A stretch of 64,000 nt of DNA from Ctena decussata (GCA_963989385.1 OZ022499.1:79969903-80033902), one strand, 5' to 3'; positions 10,385-22,082 are shown, numbered from the stretch's first letter. A program made the numbers and translations. Notes: generated by a model not told the origin, from the sequence alone.

Positions 10385-12815
10385 TCACAACAAGAGGGTC
10401 AAGAGGCCCTGAATCGCTCACCTAAGCAAAAAGGTCAAACTAGGGCCATCAATTCAACAAACATGATAGTCTTAAACTGTCAAAATATGAGAGACATTGG
10501 TTAAAGTTCAAAGAATGATCTTAATCTCCATTACTTAAAAAGTTCATGTAGCCTTTTAGGTATCAGACAGTATTTATAAAATTTTGCACCAAAAGCTTCT
10601 ATGATTTTCATTTAGTTCTTATGTTCAGGCACTTTTCCGTATAAAACACCAGAAAGCATCTTTGAACTTGCCTATCCAAGATCAGGGTTAACCCATGGTC
10701 ATCATTTAAACAATCTTGGAAGAACTCCAGTAATACTAAATACCAAGTTTCAAGACAATCGGTACTTTGGTTCTGGAGAAAGGGATATTTGAAGGTTTTT
10801 TACCGTATATGGATGTGGCCACCATGGAAGTCATGTGACCTGGACCGGCTTGAACAAATTTTGTTTGTTCCATCCCTACCCTACAAAATTTCAAGCATCT
10901 GAGCCAACTCAGATTTTTTGGAATTTCCTATGTATTTCTATGGTTCAAATACAGGTCCACTGGGATGTAACCATTAAAAACCTTGGGGCCTTCATTTAAA
11001 GAACGTAGTAAAGGATCAATGGGCAATGCTTCATACCAAATTTCAAGCATCTGAGCCTAGCAGTTCTGGAGAAGTAGACTTTTAAGTATGTTGTATTTTC
11101 GAAATCAAAACATCCTAACTCAGAGCAGTTTTGAACCCTGGGGATGCCATTTGAACTAAACTGGCAGAGGTCCACTAGACAATGCTTTATACACAATTTC
11201 AAGCATCGTAGCCTAGTGGGTCTGAAGAAGATGATTTTTAAATATTTTTTCTATGTATTTCTATGGTTAAACTCAGGACACCCTGGGGTGGAGCCATTTT
11301 GAGCCCTTGTGCTACCATTAGAATAAATTTGGAAAATGACCATTAAACAGTGCTACATACCAAATTTCAAGCATCTGAGCCTAGCGGTTCTCAAGAAGAA
11401 ATTTTTAGGCAAAGCTACACACCAAATTCCAAGCATCTGAGCCAAGTTTTTATGAAGAAGAAGATTCTTGAATATTTTTTTATATATTTGTATGGTTCAA
11501 ACATAGGACCCCCTCCCACGGGGCAAGCTTGGTAAAAGACTACTATGCGAAACTACATACTAAATTTCCGGCATCTGAGCCAAGGGGTTATAAATAAGAA
11601 CTGTTTTGATATTTTTCTATGTATTTTTATGGTTTGAACCAAAGACTCCCCGCCCCGAGGCCATTTTGGACTCCTGGACCACCATTTGAATTGACTCGGT
11701 AAATGACCACTTGACAGTTCTACATACCAAATTTCAAACATCTGAGCCAAGTGGTTCTAAAAAAGAAGAATTTTGAAAAGTGTTCTATGTATTTCTATTG
11801 TTCAAACCTAGGACTCCCTGCCTCGGGGCCATTTTTGCCCCTGGGACCACGAATTGAACAAACAAGGTAAAAGACTCCTAGGCTACCCTTCATACTAAAT
11901 TTCAAGCATCTGAGCCAAGTTGTTCTTGAGAAGAAGATTTGAATATTTTTCTATGTATTTCTATAAATCAACCCTAGGACTCACTTTTGTGGGGCCATTT
12001 TGGACCCTGGTGCCACCATTTGAACAAACTTGGAACAGTATCAATAGGCAATTTCAAGCATCTGAGCCAGACAGTTCTAGAGAAGACGAGTTTCGAATAT
12101 TTTTCTTTTTATTTGTATGGTTCAAACCTAGGACTCACTGCCGTTGGGCCATTTTTGGACCTTGGGGCCACCATTTGAACAAACTTGGTAAAGGACTACT
12201 CTGCAGTGCAATAAACCTAATTTCAAGCATCTGGGCCAAGTGGTTCTGACGATTATTTTAAAATAATTTTCTATGTATTTCTATGGTTCAAACCCAGGAC
12301 TCCCTGCCGCGTAGCCATTTTGGACCCCGGTGCATTCATTTAAACAAACTTGGTAAAGGACCACGAGGCAATGCCACATACCACGTTTCAAGCATCTGAG
12401 CCAAGCAGCTCTGGAGAAGAAGATTTTTAAGCATATTTTATTTTCGAACCCAAGATCCCACGCTGACCCCAGGGCCACTATTTGAACATACTTGTTAAAG
12501 GACCACTAGGCAATGCTACCTACCACATTTCAAGCATCCAAGCAAAGCAGCTCTGGAGAAGAAGATTTCTAGGTATATTTTATTTATGAACCAAAACCCC
12601 GCCGCAGGGCCATTTTGGACCCCATGGCCACTATTTGACCAAACTTGGTAGAAGTCTACTAGAAAATGTTTCATATAAAATATCAAAGCCCTAGAGCTAG
12701 CGGTTTCAGAAAAGCTGTCATTTGAAACAGCACATTGTTAACGACACACGAAGCACGACGGACGACGCACGACGGAAACTGAGTGATCACAATAGCTCAC
12801 CCTGAGCAGCTAAAT
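10385..12815 (+). mobile_element. Tandem-array element E, about 12 units
   Basis: Starts with GTCAAGAGGCCCTGAATCGC. A first section resembles the element at the window start. Then 11-12 units follow, marked by AAGCATCTGAGCCAAG near 10,895, 11,045, 11,190, 11,370, 11,430, 11,571, 11,738, 11,911, 12,056, 12,223, 12,391 and 12,533 (typical spacing 140-170 bp). Each unit also has TATGTATTTCTATGGTTCAA and GGCCATTTTGGACC. It ends with a GACGGACGACGCACGACGG tail and GTGATCACAATAGCTCACC. The architecture fits bivalve pearl/Helitron-like non-autonomous elements. Confidence 0.8.
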
Positions 12816-13089
12816 AAAATGTTCTGTGGGAGACGCCATGACCTCATTTAACCCTAATATGTGGCGTTTCTAAACGTATTTCCGATCTGATGGCCACGAC
12901 TGAAACATACCCTGAGGGGATGTAAAAAATCTACTTTTTATAGCTGGCTGGTGATCCTTTCACTCGTGACAGTGTTTAATATTTTACGACGAAATGCTTG
13001 AAGCCAGTCTAATTTAAAAGTTAAGCTGTTCATTCGTATCATTTACTTAAATGAGGTCAGTAAAAGAGTGCTACATCTCCGAAACGCAT
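12816..13089. other. No gene seen
   Basis: Short linker between element E and the exon-like cassette; nothing recognisable. Confidence 0.4.
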
Positions 13090-13430
13090 AGGGCAATGAG
13101 GGCGCAATTTATAAAATGAGTCGCGATGGAAATCACGTCATGTAGAAGAATCGAGTGAAAGTCATTTGCATTATGGCGGCTCCATCGGACTTTCAATAGT
13201 AACGTCAAACATGGAAATAACAGAGCTTTTTTCAAGCTCTTTACAACAGCTGGCACGAATGCCAAGCAATAAGTGGAAAAACTACAGTATCATTCGTATT
13301 TGTGACCATCTAACGAAATATCGATGTCCAAATAGCCCATGCGTAAAATGGAGAAACGGAGGGGTATTTTTACTTGAACGCAACTTTTTGAAACAAAGAC
13401 GTGCTTATGCAATGCCCTTTGTGTGAGTTC
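13090..13430 (+). pseudogene. Captured promoter/first-exon-like cassette, copy 1
   Basis: Contains a CRE-like TCACGTCA near 13,134, an ATGGCGGCTCC motif (YY1-like) at about 13,172, and an open frame from ATG 13,211 (MEITELFSSSLQQLAR...) to a splice donor GTGAGT at about 13,424. The protein has a Cys-rich middle (ICDHL, RCPNSPC) and ends with RNFLKQRRAYAMPFV. The start region is shared with 23,110-23,300, where the parallel frame begins MEKPELFSLFIEALCR. The end is shared with the minus strand at about 18,545-18,430 (KRNFAKQKRAYAIPFV). Protein family not recognised. The arrangement suggests a host promoter plus first exon copied within a mobile repeat. Confidence 0.5.
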
Positions 13431-13469
13431 GCCTGCGCGTGCTAGTTCGCATGCGCCTTTGTTGAAATA

Positions 13470-14525
13470 GTCACCTGTTGCGTTTAGCTCAGTTTTTAAG
13501 TAAGCACAAATGCTAGAGTCTTCAAACTTGCTCCAAAGATATGTCTGGGGAAGATATACTGAAAGCAGAGATGCATATTGGCCAATGACCTATATTTCAC
13601 GGTTTATTGAATATATTTGTTGCGGTTATCCCGGTTTGTAAGTAACCACATGGGCAAGGGGCTTTAAACTTGCTCCAAATATACGTCTGCGGAAGCAAAG
13701 ATTCATATGTGGCCATGGCCTTTATTTCACAGTTGATTGAACATAGCAAAAAAATTAATCTGTTGCGATTCGCTCAGTTTCTTGCTAATCACAAGGGCTA
13801 GAGTCTTCAAACCTACTCCAAAGATATATCTGGGGAAGATCTACGGAAAACAGCGATGCAAATCAGGCCATGACACTGTTAATTGAATATAGAAAAATGT
13901 TCTTCTGTTGCGTTTAGCTCAGTTTCTAAGTAACCGCATAGGCTAGAGACTTCAAACTTGCTCCATAGGTACGTCTCGGATAGGTGTACTGAAAGCATTG
14001 ATGCTGGGCTATGATCTATATTTCATGGTTCACTGAACATAGAAAAGAATATTCACATGTTGCGTTTACCTCAGTTCCTAAGTAACCACAAGGGCTAGAG
14101 TCTTTAAACTTGTTCAATAGGTACGTCAAGGAAAGATCTACTGAAACCAGACATTCATATCGGGCCGTGACCTACATTTCACGGTTGTCTGAACATAAAA
14201 AATATTTACCTGTTGCGTTAAGCTCAGTTTTTTAAGAAACACATGGACTAGAGACTTAGAAGTCTTGGGAAGAGCTACTGAAAGCAGTGACGCATACTAG
14301 GTCATGACCAATATTTCACGGTTGAATTAACATAGAAAAATATTCACCTGTTGCATTTAGCTAAACTTGCTCCATAGAATTTTATAGGAAAGATAAACTG
14401 AAACCCTATATTTCATGGTTGATTGAACATAAAAAATATTCACTGTTGCGTTTATATCAGTTTCGAAGTAACAGCAAGGAGGATAGGCTTCAACTTGCTC
14501 CATATGTACGTCTGAGGAAGATCTA
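13470..14525 (+). repeat. Tandem array A, left arm, about 8 units
   Basis: Units contain CTGTTGCGTTTAGCTCAGTT, AAGGGCTAGAGTCTTCAAAC, GGGAAGATCTACTGAAA and ATTTCACGGTTGATTGAACA. CTGTTGCG landmarks at about 13,475, 13,617, 13,760, 13,905, 14,057, 14,210, 14,347 and 14,442 give a period of about 145 bp, with the last unit shortened. Confidence 0.85.
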
Positions 14526-14850
14526 CTCAAGTCAAGTCAAAATCACTTTATTCACTCAGGTCACAAACATGACTTAAGAGGAATTGTACATACACAAAAC
14601 GTAGCAGTTACAGGCAGCTTACGAACATATAAATCTAAATGTGATGATACAATTAAATCAGACTACAGAAAAGAAAGGAGAGGGAGTAAGAAAAGGCCAC
14701 AAAACATAATCAGTCATTCAAATTTAGCGTCTAAACAGTATTATTATCTTCACAACACCCCAATTACATTAAAATGTAACCTGGGGAGCAGAGATTGTCA
14801 TCATTATGACCGAGGAAATAATAATGACAATGATAATTATACATTCAATC
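14526..14850 (-). mobile_element. Retroposon 3' end inserted between arrays A and B
   Basis: On the minus strand the sequence ends with a polyadenylation-like GAGTGAATAAAGTGATTTTG followed by TTGACTTGAC repeats at 14,526-14,540. That is the usual 3' end form of CR1/L2-type LINEs and their SINEs. The family and the 5' limit are uncertain, and I found no clean target-site duplication. Confidence 0.45.
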
Positions 14851-14859
14851 GGCTTAAAC

Positions 14860-15352
14860 AGCGTATTCAGCATACTTTACTAAAATATATACTTAGGTTA
14901 ATGGTATGGGCTAACAATACTGTTGTACGTCAAAATGACCCTTATTTCATGATCCAGTGATTTTGCCTTTTTTCAATCTTGTTTTATGGAGCTTTATCAT
15001 GTTCGTTAAATGGTTTGGGTTGACACTATGAATGATATCATCTTAGTTTAAGGTCAGCGTGGCCTATATTTCATGGTCGAGTGATTTATACTTCTAACAC
15101 CATTTCATGGACTAGCATTATACTTGTGTTCATGACACTATGAGTGATCTCATACTAATTTTGGGTCGGAGTGACCTATATTTTATGGTCCAATGATTTA
15201 GCATCATATTTCTACCACTTTTACATCGATTTGCATTGTACTTGGCTTATGGGTGTGGGCTGACACTGTGAGTGACCTCATGCATATTGTAGGTCAGTGT
15301 GACCTTTATTTCATGATCCAGTGATTTAAGTCATTATCTCTAATTTAAAGAG
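14860..15352 (+). repeat. Array B, left arm, 4 units
   Basis: Units carry TGACCTATATTTCATGGTCC, AGTGATTT, CATATTTCTAACACTTTTTC and GACACTATGAGTGACCTCAT. Landmarks at about 14,936, 15,058, 15,172 and 15,300 give a period of 115-128 bp. Confidence 0.8.
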
Positions 15353-15359
15353 TAACTAT

Positions 15360-15818
15360 ACTTCAGGAACTGACTGAATCAGATCCCACACCCAATCCCC
15401 AACATCGAAGGGAAAGATTGACAAAGACATCCCAACAAACAATAAATTACAAGTAATAAGCCGAGTCAGCAGCTTTTTCCCAAATAGGTGGCAACTCAGC
15501 TATCTTTACTGAACTAAATAATTTAGACCAACAAGAGTTACAACAGACTGAGCAAATTATACGAAAAACATTTAACAACTATTTTTACCTATTTTCTATA
15601 TTATTTATAGAAGGGTTTAAATGAGAACACAATAAATTAAACAACACCGAACATACAACAAATGCAACCGCAACGAAAGTACCGCCTTGGGAAGGCCAGT
15701 AATAACTACTGGGGGGTTTAAACCGGCTTTGCTGGGCCCAAACCTTCACCCTCACCCTCCGCCGAGGCGCACACAATTAGGTGGTAGTTCGGTTCGTATG
15801 TAGTTCGGTTCGTATGGA
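15360..15818 (+). mobile_element. Retroposon X, copy 1
   Basis: A 459-bp insertion in array B flanked by a 7-bp repeat TAACTAT at 15,353-15,359 and 15,819-15,825. It contains CCGAGTCAGCAGCTTTTTCC, AGTACCGCCTTGGGAAGGCC and GGGTTTAAACCGGC. The end carries two tandem TAGTTCGGTTCGTATG units. A shorter inverted copy lies inside the RTE-type LINE at 31,230-31,545. It has no coding capacity; it is probably a SINE-like element of unknown family. Confidence 0.6.
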
Positions 15819-15930
15819 TAACTATGTCATTGAGTTCTATTATTCTTAGTTTAATGGTACATTCAAGAACAGTGATTGACCTCATGACACTGCAGTTGAT
15901 CTCTTTTCACTTGGCCGGTACTATTCATAT

Positions 15931-16106
15931 TTAACAAGCGCTTGTCAAGCACACACAAAGTCGCGTTTTATTATCTTCTGACAATACTTGTTATCTACTT
16001 TATTCAAGCCTTCTGCTGTAATTGCAACGTTTTTTTCATAAAAATTGTCAGAAGACAATAAAGTGCGACTTTGTTAGAGCCTGCCTTTAACAAGCGCAAG
16101 TTTAAT
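15931..16106. repeat. Central hairpin of the giant inverted repeat
   Basis: The left stem ends AAAGTCGCGTTTTATTATC TTCTGACAAT at 15,985. The right stem starts ATTGTCAGAAGACAATAAAG at 16,044. The spacer is 58 bp. The pairing extends outward through ACAAGCGC / GCGCAAG and a shared GACTGCAGTGTCA block near 15,890 and 16,138, leading into array B on both sides. Confidence 0.85.
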
Positions 16107-16139
16107 ATGTACAATACTGGCTAAGTGAAATAAATTCGA

Positions 16140-17690
16140 CTGCAGTGTCAGGATAAAAAGTTCTCCAAAGAATAAGTCAAACCTCTAAAATATTGCCAGA
16201 GATATGACAATATCAGTGGACAGTGACATTAGTGTGAGGTCACTCATATGGTCAGCCAACCCATAAAGAAAAGTATAATGCATTCTCATGTAAGATGTTA
16301 GATATCTGAGTCAAAAACACTGGAACATAAAATATAGGTCACATTGACCTACAACTAGTACAAAGTCACTAAAAGTGCCGCCCAAACCATGAACAGAAAT
16401 TTAATGCAAACCATGAAATAGTGTCAGAACTATAACGTTAAATCTCTGGGCCATGAAATATAGGTCCCATTGACCTACAACTTAGTTTATATCATTCATA
16501 CTGTCAGCCCAAACCATTAAACCATTTAACCATGTATGATGCAATTCCGGAGAATAGCAGTAGAAATTAAGGCAAAATCAATGGATCACGAAATAGAGAT
16601 AACACTGAACTACAATCAGTATGAGGTCATACATTGTTTAAGGCAAAACCATTATCCGATGCTAAAGTTTAATCAATGAATTAGTGGTAGAAATATAAGG
16701 CAAAATCACTGAACCATGAAATATAGGTCACTGCGACTTACTACTCTTTTGAGGTCAAACTTTGACCTTACTGAGTCACTATCGCAAGAATCATGTTTGT
16801 AAGACTAATAGTCTTCAAGAAATAAGGTAAAACCACTAAACCCTGAAATATAGAACACTGCGACCTTCTGTTTCTTTGAGGTCAGTGTTTGGGTCATATT
16901 GAATGATTATCAGAAAAACTTATGTTCGTTTATCAAGTAGTCTTCAAAATTTAAGACAAAATTGCTGGACAATAAAATATTGGTCAATGTGGCCTACTGT
17001 TAGTTTGAGGTCAGATGTTGGGTCATACTGTGTTATTACCCAAGCAATCATGTTTGTACATCAAACAGTCTTCAAAATATTTAGAAGCAAAATCACTGGA
17101 TCACGAAATATAAGTCAATGTGTCCTACTATTAGTTAAAGGTCACATATTTGAGTCATTTTTTCTAAGCTGTCATATAGAAACCACAGTCTTCAATATAT
17201 CATGTAAACTCACTGGTCCATCAAATATGGGTCACTGTGGCCTATTGTTAGACTGAAGTCAAACATCCGGCCATACTGAGTTATAGTCGCAAGTAATCAT
17301 GTTTGTACATCTAATAATCAAAAGGTCAAAACTACTAAACCATGAAATATAGGTCACTGTGACCCACTGTTTCCTTGAGGCCGAGCTTTGGTCATACTGA
17401 GATCATTTTAAGAAGCAATCATGTTCATGCATCAAATAGTCTTCGGGTTATACTGGATTATGAATTATAGGCGACTGTGACCTACTGTTAGTTTCAGGTC
17501 AAACATCTGGTCATACTGAGTCATTTTCCAAAGAATCATGTTCATACATCATATAGCGTTCCAAATATAAGGCAAAATCACTGGAAATAACGGTCACTGT
17601 GCCCTATTGTTATTTTGGGGTAAAACATTGCGTCATACCGAGTCATTATCCCAAGCGATCATGTTCATAAAATATAAGTCATGGCCCAAT
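16140..17690 (-). repeat. Array B, right arm, inverted
   Basis: Same units as the left-arm array B in reverse orientation: AAATATAGGTCACTGTGACC, GGTCATACTGAGTCATTAT, AATCATGTTTGTACATCAAA and GGCAAAATCACTGG. About ten units, so the right arm has far more copies than the left. Open frames across it (16,903-17,256) are repeat-derived. Confidence 0.85.
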
Positions 17691-18400
17691 ATGCATCGCT
17701 GTTTGCACAAGATCTTTCCCATACGTATCTATGGAGCAAGTTTGAAGACCTCAGCCCTTGTAATTACTTGGAAACTGAACTAATCGCAATAGGTTCGTAT
17801 ATTTTTCTTATGTTCAGTTTACTATGAAATATAGGTCTCTGCCCAAAATGCATCGCCGTTTTCAGTAGAATTTTCCCCTGACATATCTATGAAGCAAATT
17901 TGAAGACTATAGCCCTACGGTTGCTAAGAAACTTAGCTAAACGCAACTGTTTAATATTTTTTCTACGATCAATCAACCATAAAATAAAAGTCATGGTCCG
18001 ATATGCATCGCTGCTGTCAGTAGATCTTGTCAACACGTACCTATGAAGCACGTTTGAAAACTCTTACTCACGCGGTTACGTTAAAATGGTGCTAAACACA
18101 ACTGTTTTTCTATGATAAATCAACCTTGAAATATAGGCCATGGCCCAATATGCATCACTGCTTTAAGTAGATCTTTCCCATATATATCTTTGGAGCAAGT
18201 TTGAAAACTCTAGACCTTGTGGTTACTTAGTAACGGAGGTAAATGCGAACACATGTGAATATTTTTTCTATGTTCAATCAACCAAAAGTTTAACCCACGG
18301 CCCAATATGAATCGCTGCCTGCAGTAGATCTTGCCCAGACGTATCTATGGAGTAAGTTTGAAGACTCTAGCACTCAGAAACTGAGCTAAACTCAACAGGT
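17690..18400 (-). repeat. Array A, right arm, inverted
   Basis: About five reversed array A units: GCCCAATATGCATCGCTG, GTAGATCTTTCCCATACGTA, GGAGCAAGTTTGAAGACTCT and TTCAATCAACC. It is directly followed by the reversed end of the exon-like cassette (18,430-18,545). Confidence 0.85.
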
Positions 18401-18429
18401 GAATAATTTTACAAGGCGCATGCGCACAT

Positions 18430-18560
18430 TCACGCGCACATGCACGCGCTAGCCCCCGCGCAAGCGCACGCATACGAAAGGTATTGCATAAGCCCGTTTT
18501 TGTTTTGCAAAGTTACGCTTTAAACCGAAAAAAGCGGCATTTTTATGAATATTTCGGTCT
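18430..18560 (-). pseudogene. End of exon-like cassette, inverted copy
   Basis: On the minus strand this matches the end of the cassette at 13,330-13,470. The translated block KRNFAKQKRAYAIPFV corresponds to ERNFLKQRRAYAMPFV there, and the following sequence is again GCGCATGCGCC and then the array A start. The donor GTGAGT of copy 1 is changed here (CGTATGCG), so this copy would not splice the same way. Confidence 0.5.
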
Positions 18561-18575
18561 GGTCCCACAAATCTG

Positions 18576-19390
18576 TAAAAATCTACTGAAAGCAGTGGTG
18601 CACATCGGCCCATGACATATATTTTACGATTGATTGAACATAGAAAATAATATTCACCTGTTACGTTTAGCTCAGTTTCTAAGTAACCATAAGGGCTAGT
18701 GTCTTCAAACTTGCTCTTGGGGAAGATATTCGGAAGGATGGGAAAAAAAGCATTCCCAGCCATTACCTATATGTCCCGCTTGATTCAACATTGAAAAAAT
18801 ATTTAATGTTGTGTTATGCACAGTTTCTAAGTAAGCGCAAGACCAGACTGTTAAAACTTGCTCGATATGTCTTGAGAAGATCTGCTGAAAGCAGCAATCC
18901 CAATCGGGCCATGGATTAAATTTTACGGTTGATTGAACAAAAAAAATCACCTGTTGCATTTAGCTCAGTTTCTAAGAACCGCAAGGGCTAGAGTTTTCAA
19001 ACTTGCTCCATAGATACATATAGGGAAAATCTACTGAAAGCAGCGATGCATATTGGGCCATGACCTATATTTCATGGTTGATTCACTGAGAACAGCGATG
19101 CATATTTGGCCATGCCTTTTATTTCATAGTTGATTGAACATAGAAAAAAATATTTACTTTTTGTGTTAAGCTCGAATTTTACGTATCCCGTAGGGTTAAA
19201 GCCTTCAAGCTGGCTTCATATATTCATCTCTTGGAAAGATCTACTGAAACATATTTGGTCATGGCCTTAATTTCACGTTGTTTGAACATAGGAAAACCAC
19301 ATTCACCTCTTGCGTTTATAAGGAAAATAGTCTTTACAGTGGCTCCATTGATACGTTTGGGGAAGACCCACTGCAGGCAGTAATTCATAT
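18576..19390 (+). repeat. Array A, third block
   Basis: Five or six direct-orientation array A units (AATCTACTGAAAGCAG, CCTGTTACGTTTAGCTCAG, GGGCTAGTGTCTTCAAACTT). It lies immediately outside the inverted repeat, so three A blocks read +, -, +. Confidence 0.85.
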
Positions 19391-21150
19391 TGGGCCGCGA
19401 GCGTTATTTCATGACCAATGATTTTGCATTATAGTTTGAAGACTATTTGATATACGAATAGGATTTCTTGGGATGAGGACTCAGTGTGACCCCATATTTG
19501 ACCTCAAAGAAACAGGTAGTCACAGTGATGTATGTTTTATAGTCCAGTGATTTGGTCTTCTATCTCGAAGACTATTTGATGTAGAGCATGATTGCTTTCG
19601 GATGATGACTTAGTCTCACCCAAAGTTTGGCCTCTAACTAATATTAAGTCACAATGACATATATTTCATAGTCCAGTGATTTTGCCTTATATATTGAAGA
19701 TTTTTTGTTGTACGAACATTATTGCTTGGGATAATGACTCAGTATGACCTAAGGTTTGACCACAAACTAACAGGTCGGTCGCAGTGTCATATATTTCATG
19801 ATGTAGTGATTTTGCCTTATAACTTGAAGACTATTTGATGAACGAACAGGATTCTTCTGATAATATCTCAGTATGAAATGATGTTTGATCTATAACTAGT
19901 AGGTCAACAGTAGGTTACAGTGACAAATTTTCCATGTTCCAGAGATTTTACCTAATATCTTTATGACTACATGTATATGGTGTATGTACATGATTGCTTG
20001 GGAAAATGACTCAGTATGACCCAAAGATTGTCCTCAAACTAACGGTAGGAAAATTGCCCTTTTTTCATGGTTCAGTGTTTTTACTTAATATCTTGAAGAC
20101 TCTATGATATGTGTACATGATACTTAGGATAATGACTCAGTATTACTCAAAGTTTGACCTCAAACTAACAATAGCATACCATGATCTATATTTCATGGTC
20201 CAATGATTTTGCCTTCTATCTTGAAGACAATTTGATGTACGAACATGATTTCTTGAGATAATGATTTAGTATAACCTGAAAGTGAAGTGAACCTCAAACT
20301 AACAGTAGGTAACATTGACATTTAGTTCATGTTCAAGGGATTTTGCCTTATTTCTTGAAGACTTTTAGACGCACGAACATGATTCTTGTGATAATGACTC
20401 AGTATGACCTAAAGTTTGACATAAAATAAACAGTGGGTCACAGTGGCCTTTATTCCATGATCCAGTGTTTTTCCTTATTTTGTGAAGACTATTAGATGTA
20501 GGAACACAAATGCTTTCCATTATGACTCAGTATGACCAGATGTTTGACTTCAAACTAACACTAGATCAAAGTGACCTACATTTCATGCTCCGGTGAAATG
20601 CCTTATATTTCTAAAACTATTTCATGAATGAACCTTATACTTTGGTTAACAGAGTGTCTAACGATGTGAGTGACATCATACGGATTGTAGGTCAGTGTGA
20701 TCCCTATTCCATGGTCCAGTGATTATGCCTCATATTTCTATACTTATTTCATAGATTTGCATCATACTCGGTTCAATGATTTGGGCTTCCATGTTTAATT
20801 ATATAATCTTACTTGAAGGTCAGCATGACCTATATTTCATGGTCCAGAAATTTAACCTCATATTCTAACACTTTTTCATAGATTTGCATTATACTTAGGT
20901 TCATGGTTTGGGCTGACACTGTTAGTGACCTCATACTAATTGTAGTCAGGTCAGTGTGACCTATATTTTTGGACCAGTGATTTTGCATCATATTTCTAAC
21001 ACTTTTACTTGTATTATACTTGGGTTGTTTGTGTGAGCTGACCCTTTGAGTGACACCATACTAATTGTAAGTCAGTGTGAAATATATTTCATGGTCCAGT
21101 GATTAAAGCCAATAATTCTAAAACTATTTCATTGACTTCTGTTAAAATTA
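19390..21150 (+). repeat. Array B, third block, about 12 units
   Basis: Direct-orientation array B units with AGTGATTTTGCCTTATAT, TTGAAGACTATTTGATG, GATTGCTTGGGATAATGACT and CAGTATGACC. It merges at its right end (from about 20,600) into the variant with CATATTTCTAACACTTTTTC. It follows array A in the same A-then-B order as the left arm. Confidence 0.85.
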
Positions 21151-21177
21151 GAAAATTTTGTCTGTAAGACACTAATG

Positions 21178-22082
21178 ATGCCCCCGTGCAGTGCCGGTTA
21201 CAGGACGCATACATCCCTTAAGCACCTTTTAAGGCAAAAATGCTATTTACATAGAATCCACTGAAAAGATTAGACAAACTTTATACCCTATAGCACAAAA
21301 TGCAGTCCAAAATGACTAAGTTTAAAAGGCCATAAATCCTTCAGATTTTTTTTCTTGTCAAAAACCAACATGCACATCTTCATTATGTCCACAACAAGTC
21401 TCCAATGTCTGAAAAACAACCAATGAAAACTGTGGGACGAGTTGATTACACAAAGTACTTACCCTACAATGTTAAAATTGCCTAAAATGACTAAGTTCAA
21501 AAAGCCATAATTCTGTCAACATTAATTTTAGGTCCAACAAAAACCCACAAGCACATTTCCAATATGTCAACAACATGTATGCAAAGTATGAAAATGATCC
21601 ACTGAAAACTGAGGGAGAAGTTGATTACACAAAATCCATATCCTACAATGTTAAAATTTGCCTAAAATGACTAAGTTCAAAAGGCCATAATTCTGATAAA
21701 ATGAATTCTAGCTCCAACAAAAACCCATATGCACATCTTCAATATGTCCACAACATGTATGCAAGGTTTTAAAAAAATCCATTGAAAACTGTGGGAGGAG
21801 TTGATTACACAAACTACATAATCTACAATGCAAAAATTTGCCTAAAATGACTAAGTTCAAAAGGCCGTAATTCTGTCAAAATTAATTCTAGCTCCAATGA
21901 AAACCCACATGCACATCTTCTATATGTCCACAACATATATGCACAATTTGGAAAAGATCCATTGAAAACTGTGGGAGGAGTTGATTACACAAACTTTATA
22001 CCATAAAGTGTGACGAACGGACAGACGGACAGACACACAGGAGCAAATCTTAATGTCCCCTGACTATCGTCACGGGGGCATA
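21178..22082 (+). mobile_element. Tandem-array element C with inverted ends
   Basis: Begins GATGCCCCCGTG and ends CACGGGGGCATA, an inverted pair. Four units of about 180 bp are marked by AAATGACTAAGTTCAAAAGG near 21,313, 21,484, 21,663 and 21,844. A GAACGGACAGACGGACAGAC tail lies near 22,013 before the end. It is a non-coding element of the pearl/Helitron-like type. Confidence 0.8.

Larger units (their letters stand above)
13090..18560. mobile_element. Foldback-like giant inverted repeat
   Basis: Read outward-in, the left arm runs exon-like cassette, array A(+), a retroposon, array B(+), retroposon X, array B remnant, hairpin stem (to 15,985). The right arm runs stem (from 16,044), array B(-), array A(-), cassette end(-), to about 18,545. 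The arms are the same modules in reverse-complement order around a 58-bp spacer. Long inverted ends made of tandem subrepeats are the hallmark of Foldback elements (known from Drosophila FB). Applying that to this mollusc sequence is inference. No transposase is visible. Confidence 0.65.

Noticed and set aside
9965..10504. The longest plus-strand frame in the first 30 kb (179 codons)
   Set aside because: It runs across a palindromic repeat and the start of element E, is AT-driven, and has no domain or splice signals.
13470..14525. Regularly spaced repeats suggesting a CRISPR array
   Set aside because: Units of about 145 bp have no short constant repeat with unique spacers, and the organism is a eukaryote.
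16903..17256. A 117-codon frame
   Set aside because: It lies entirely within inverted array B units; the open frame follows from the repeat.
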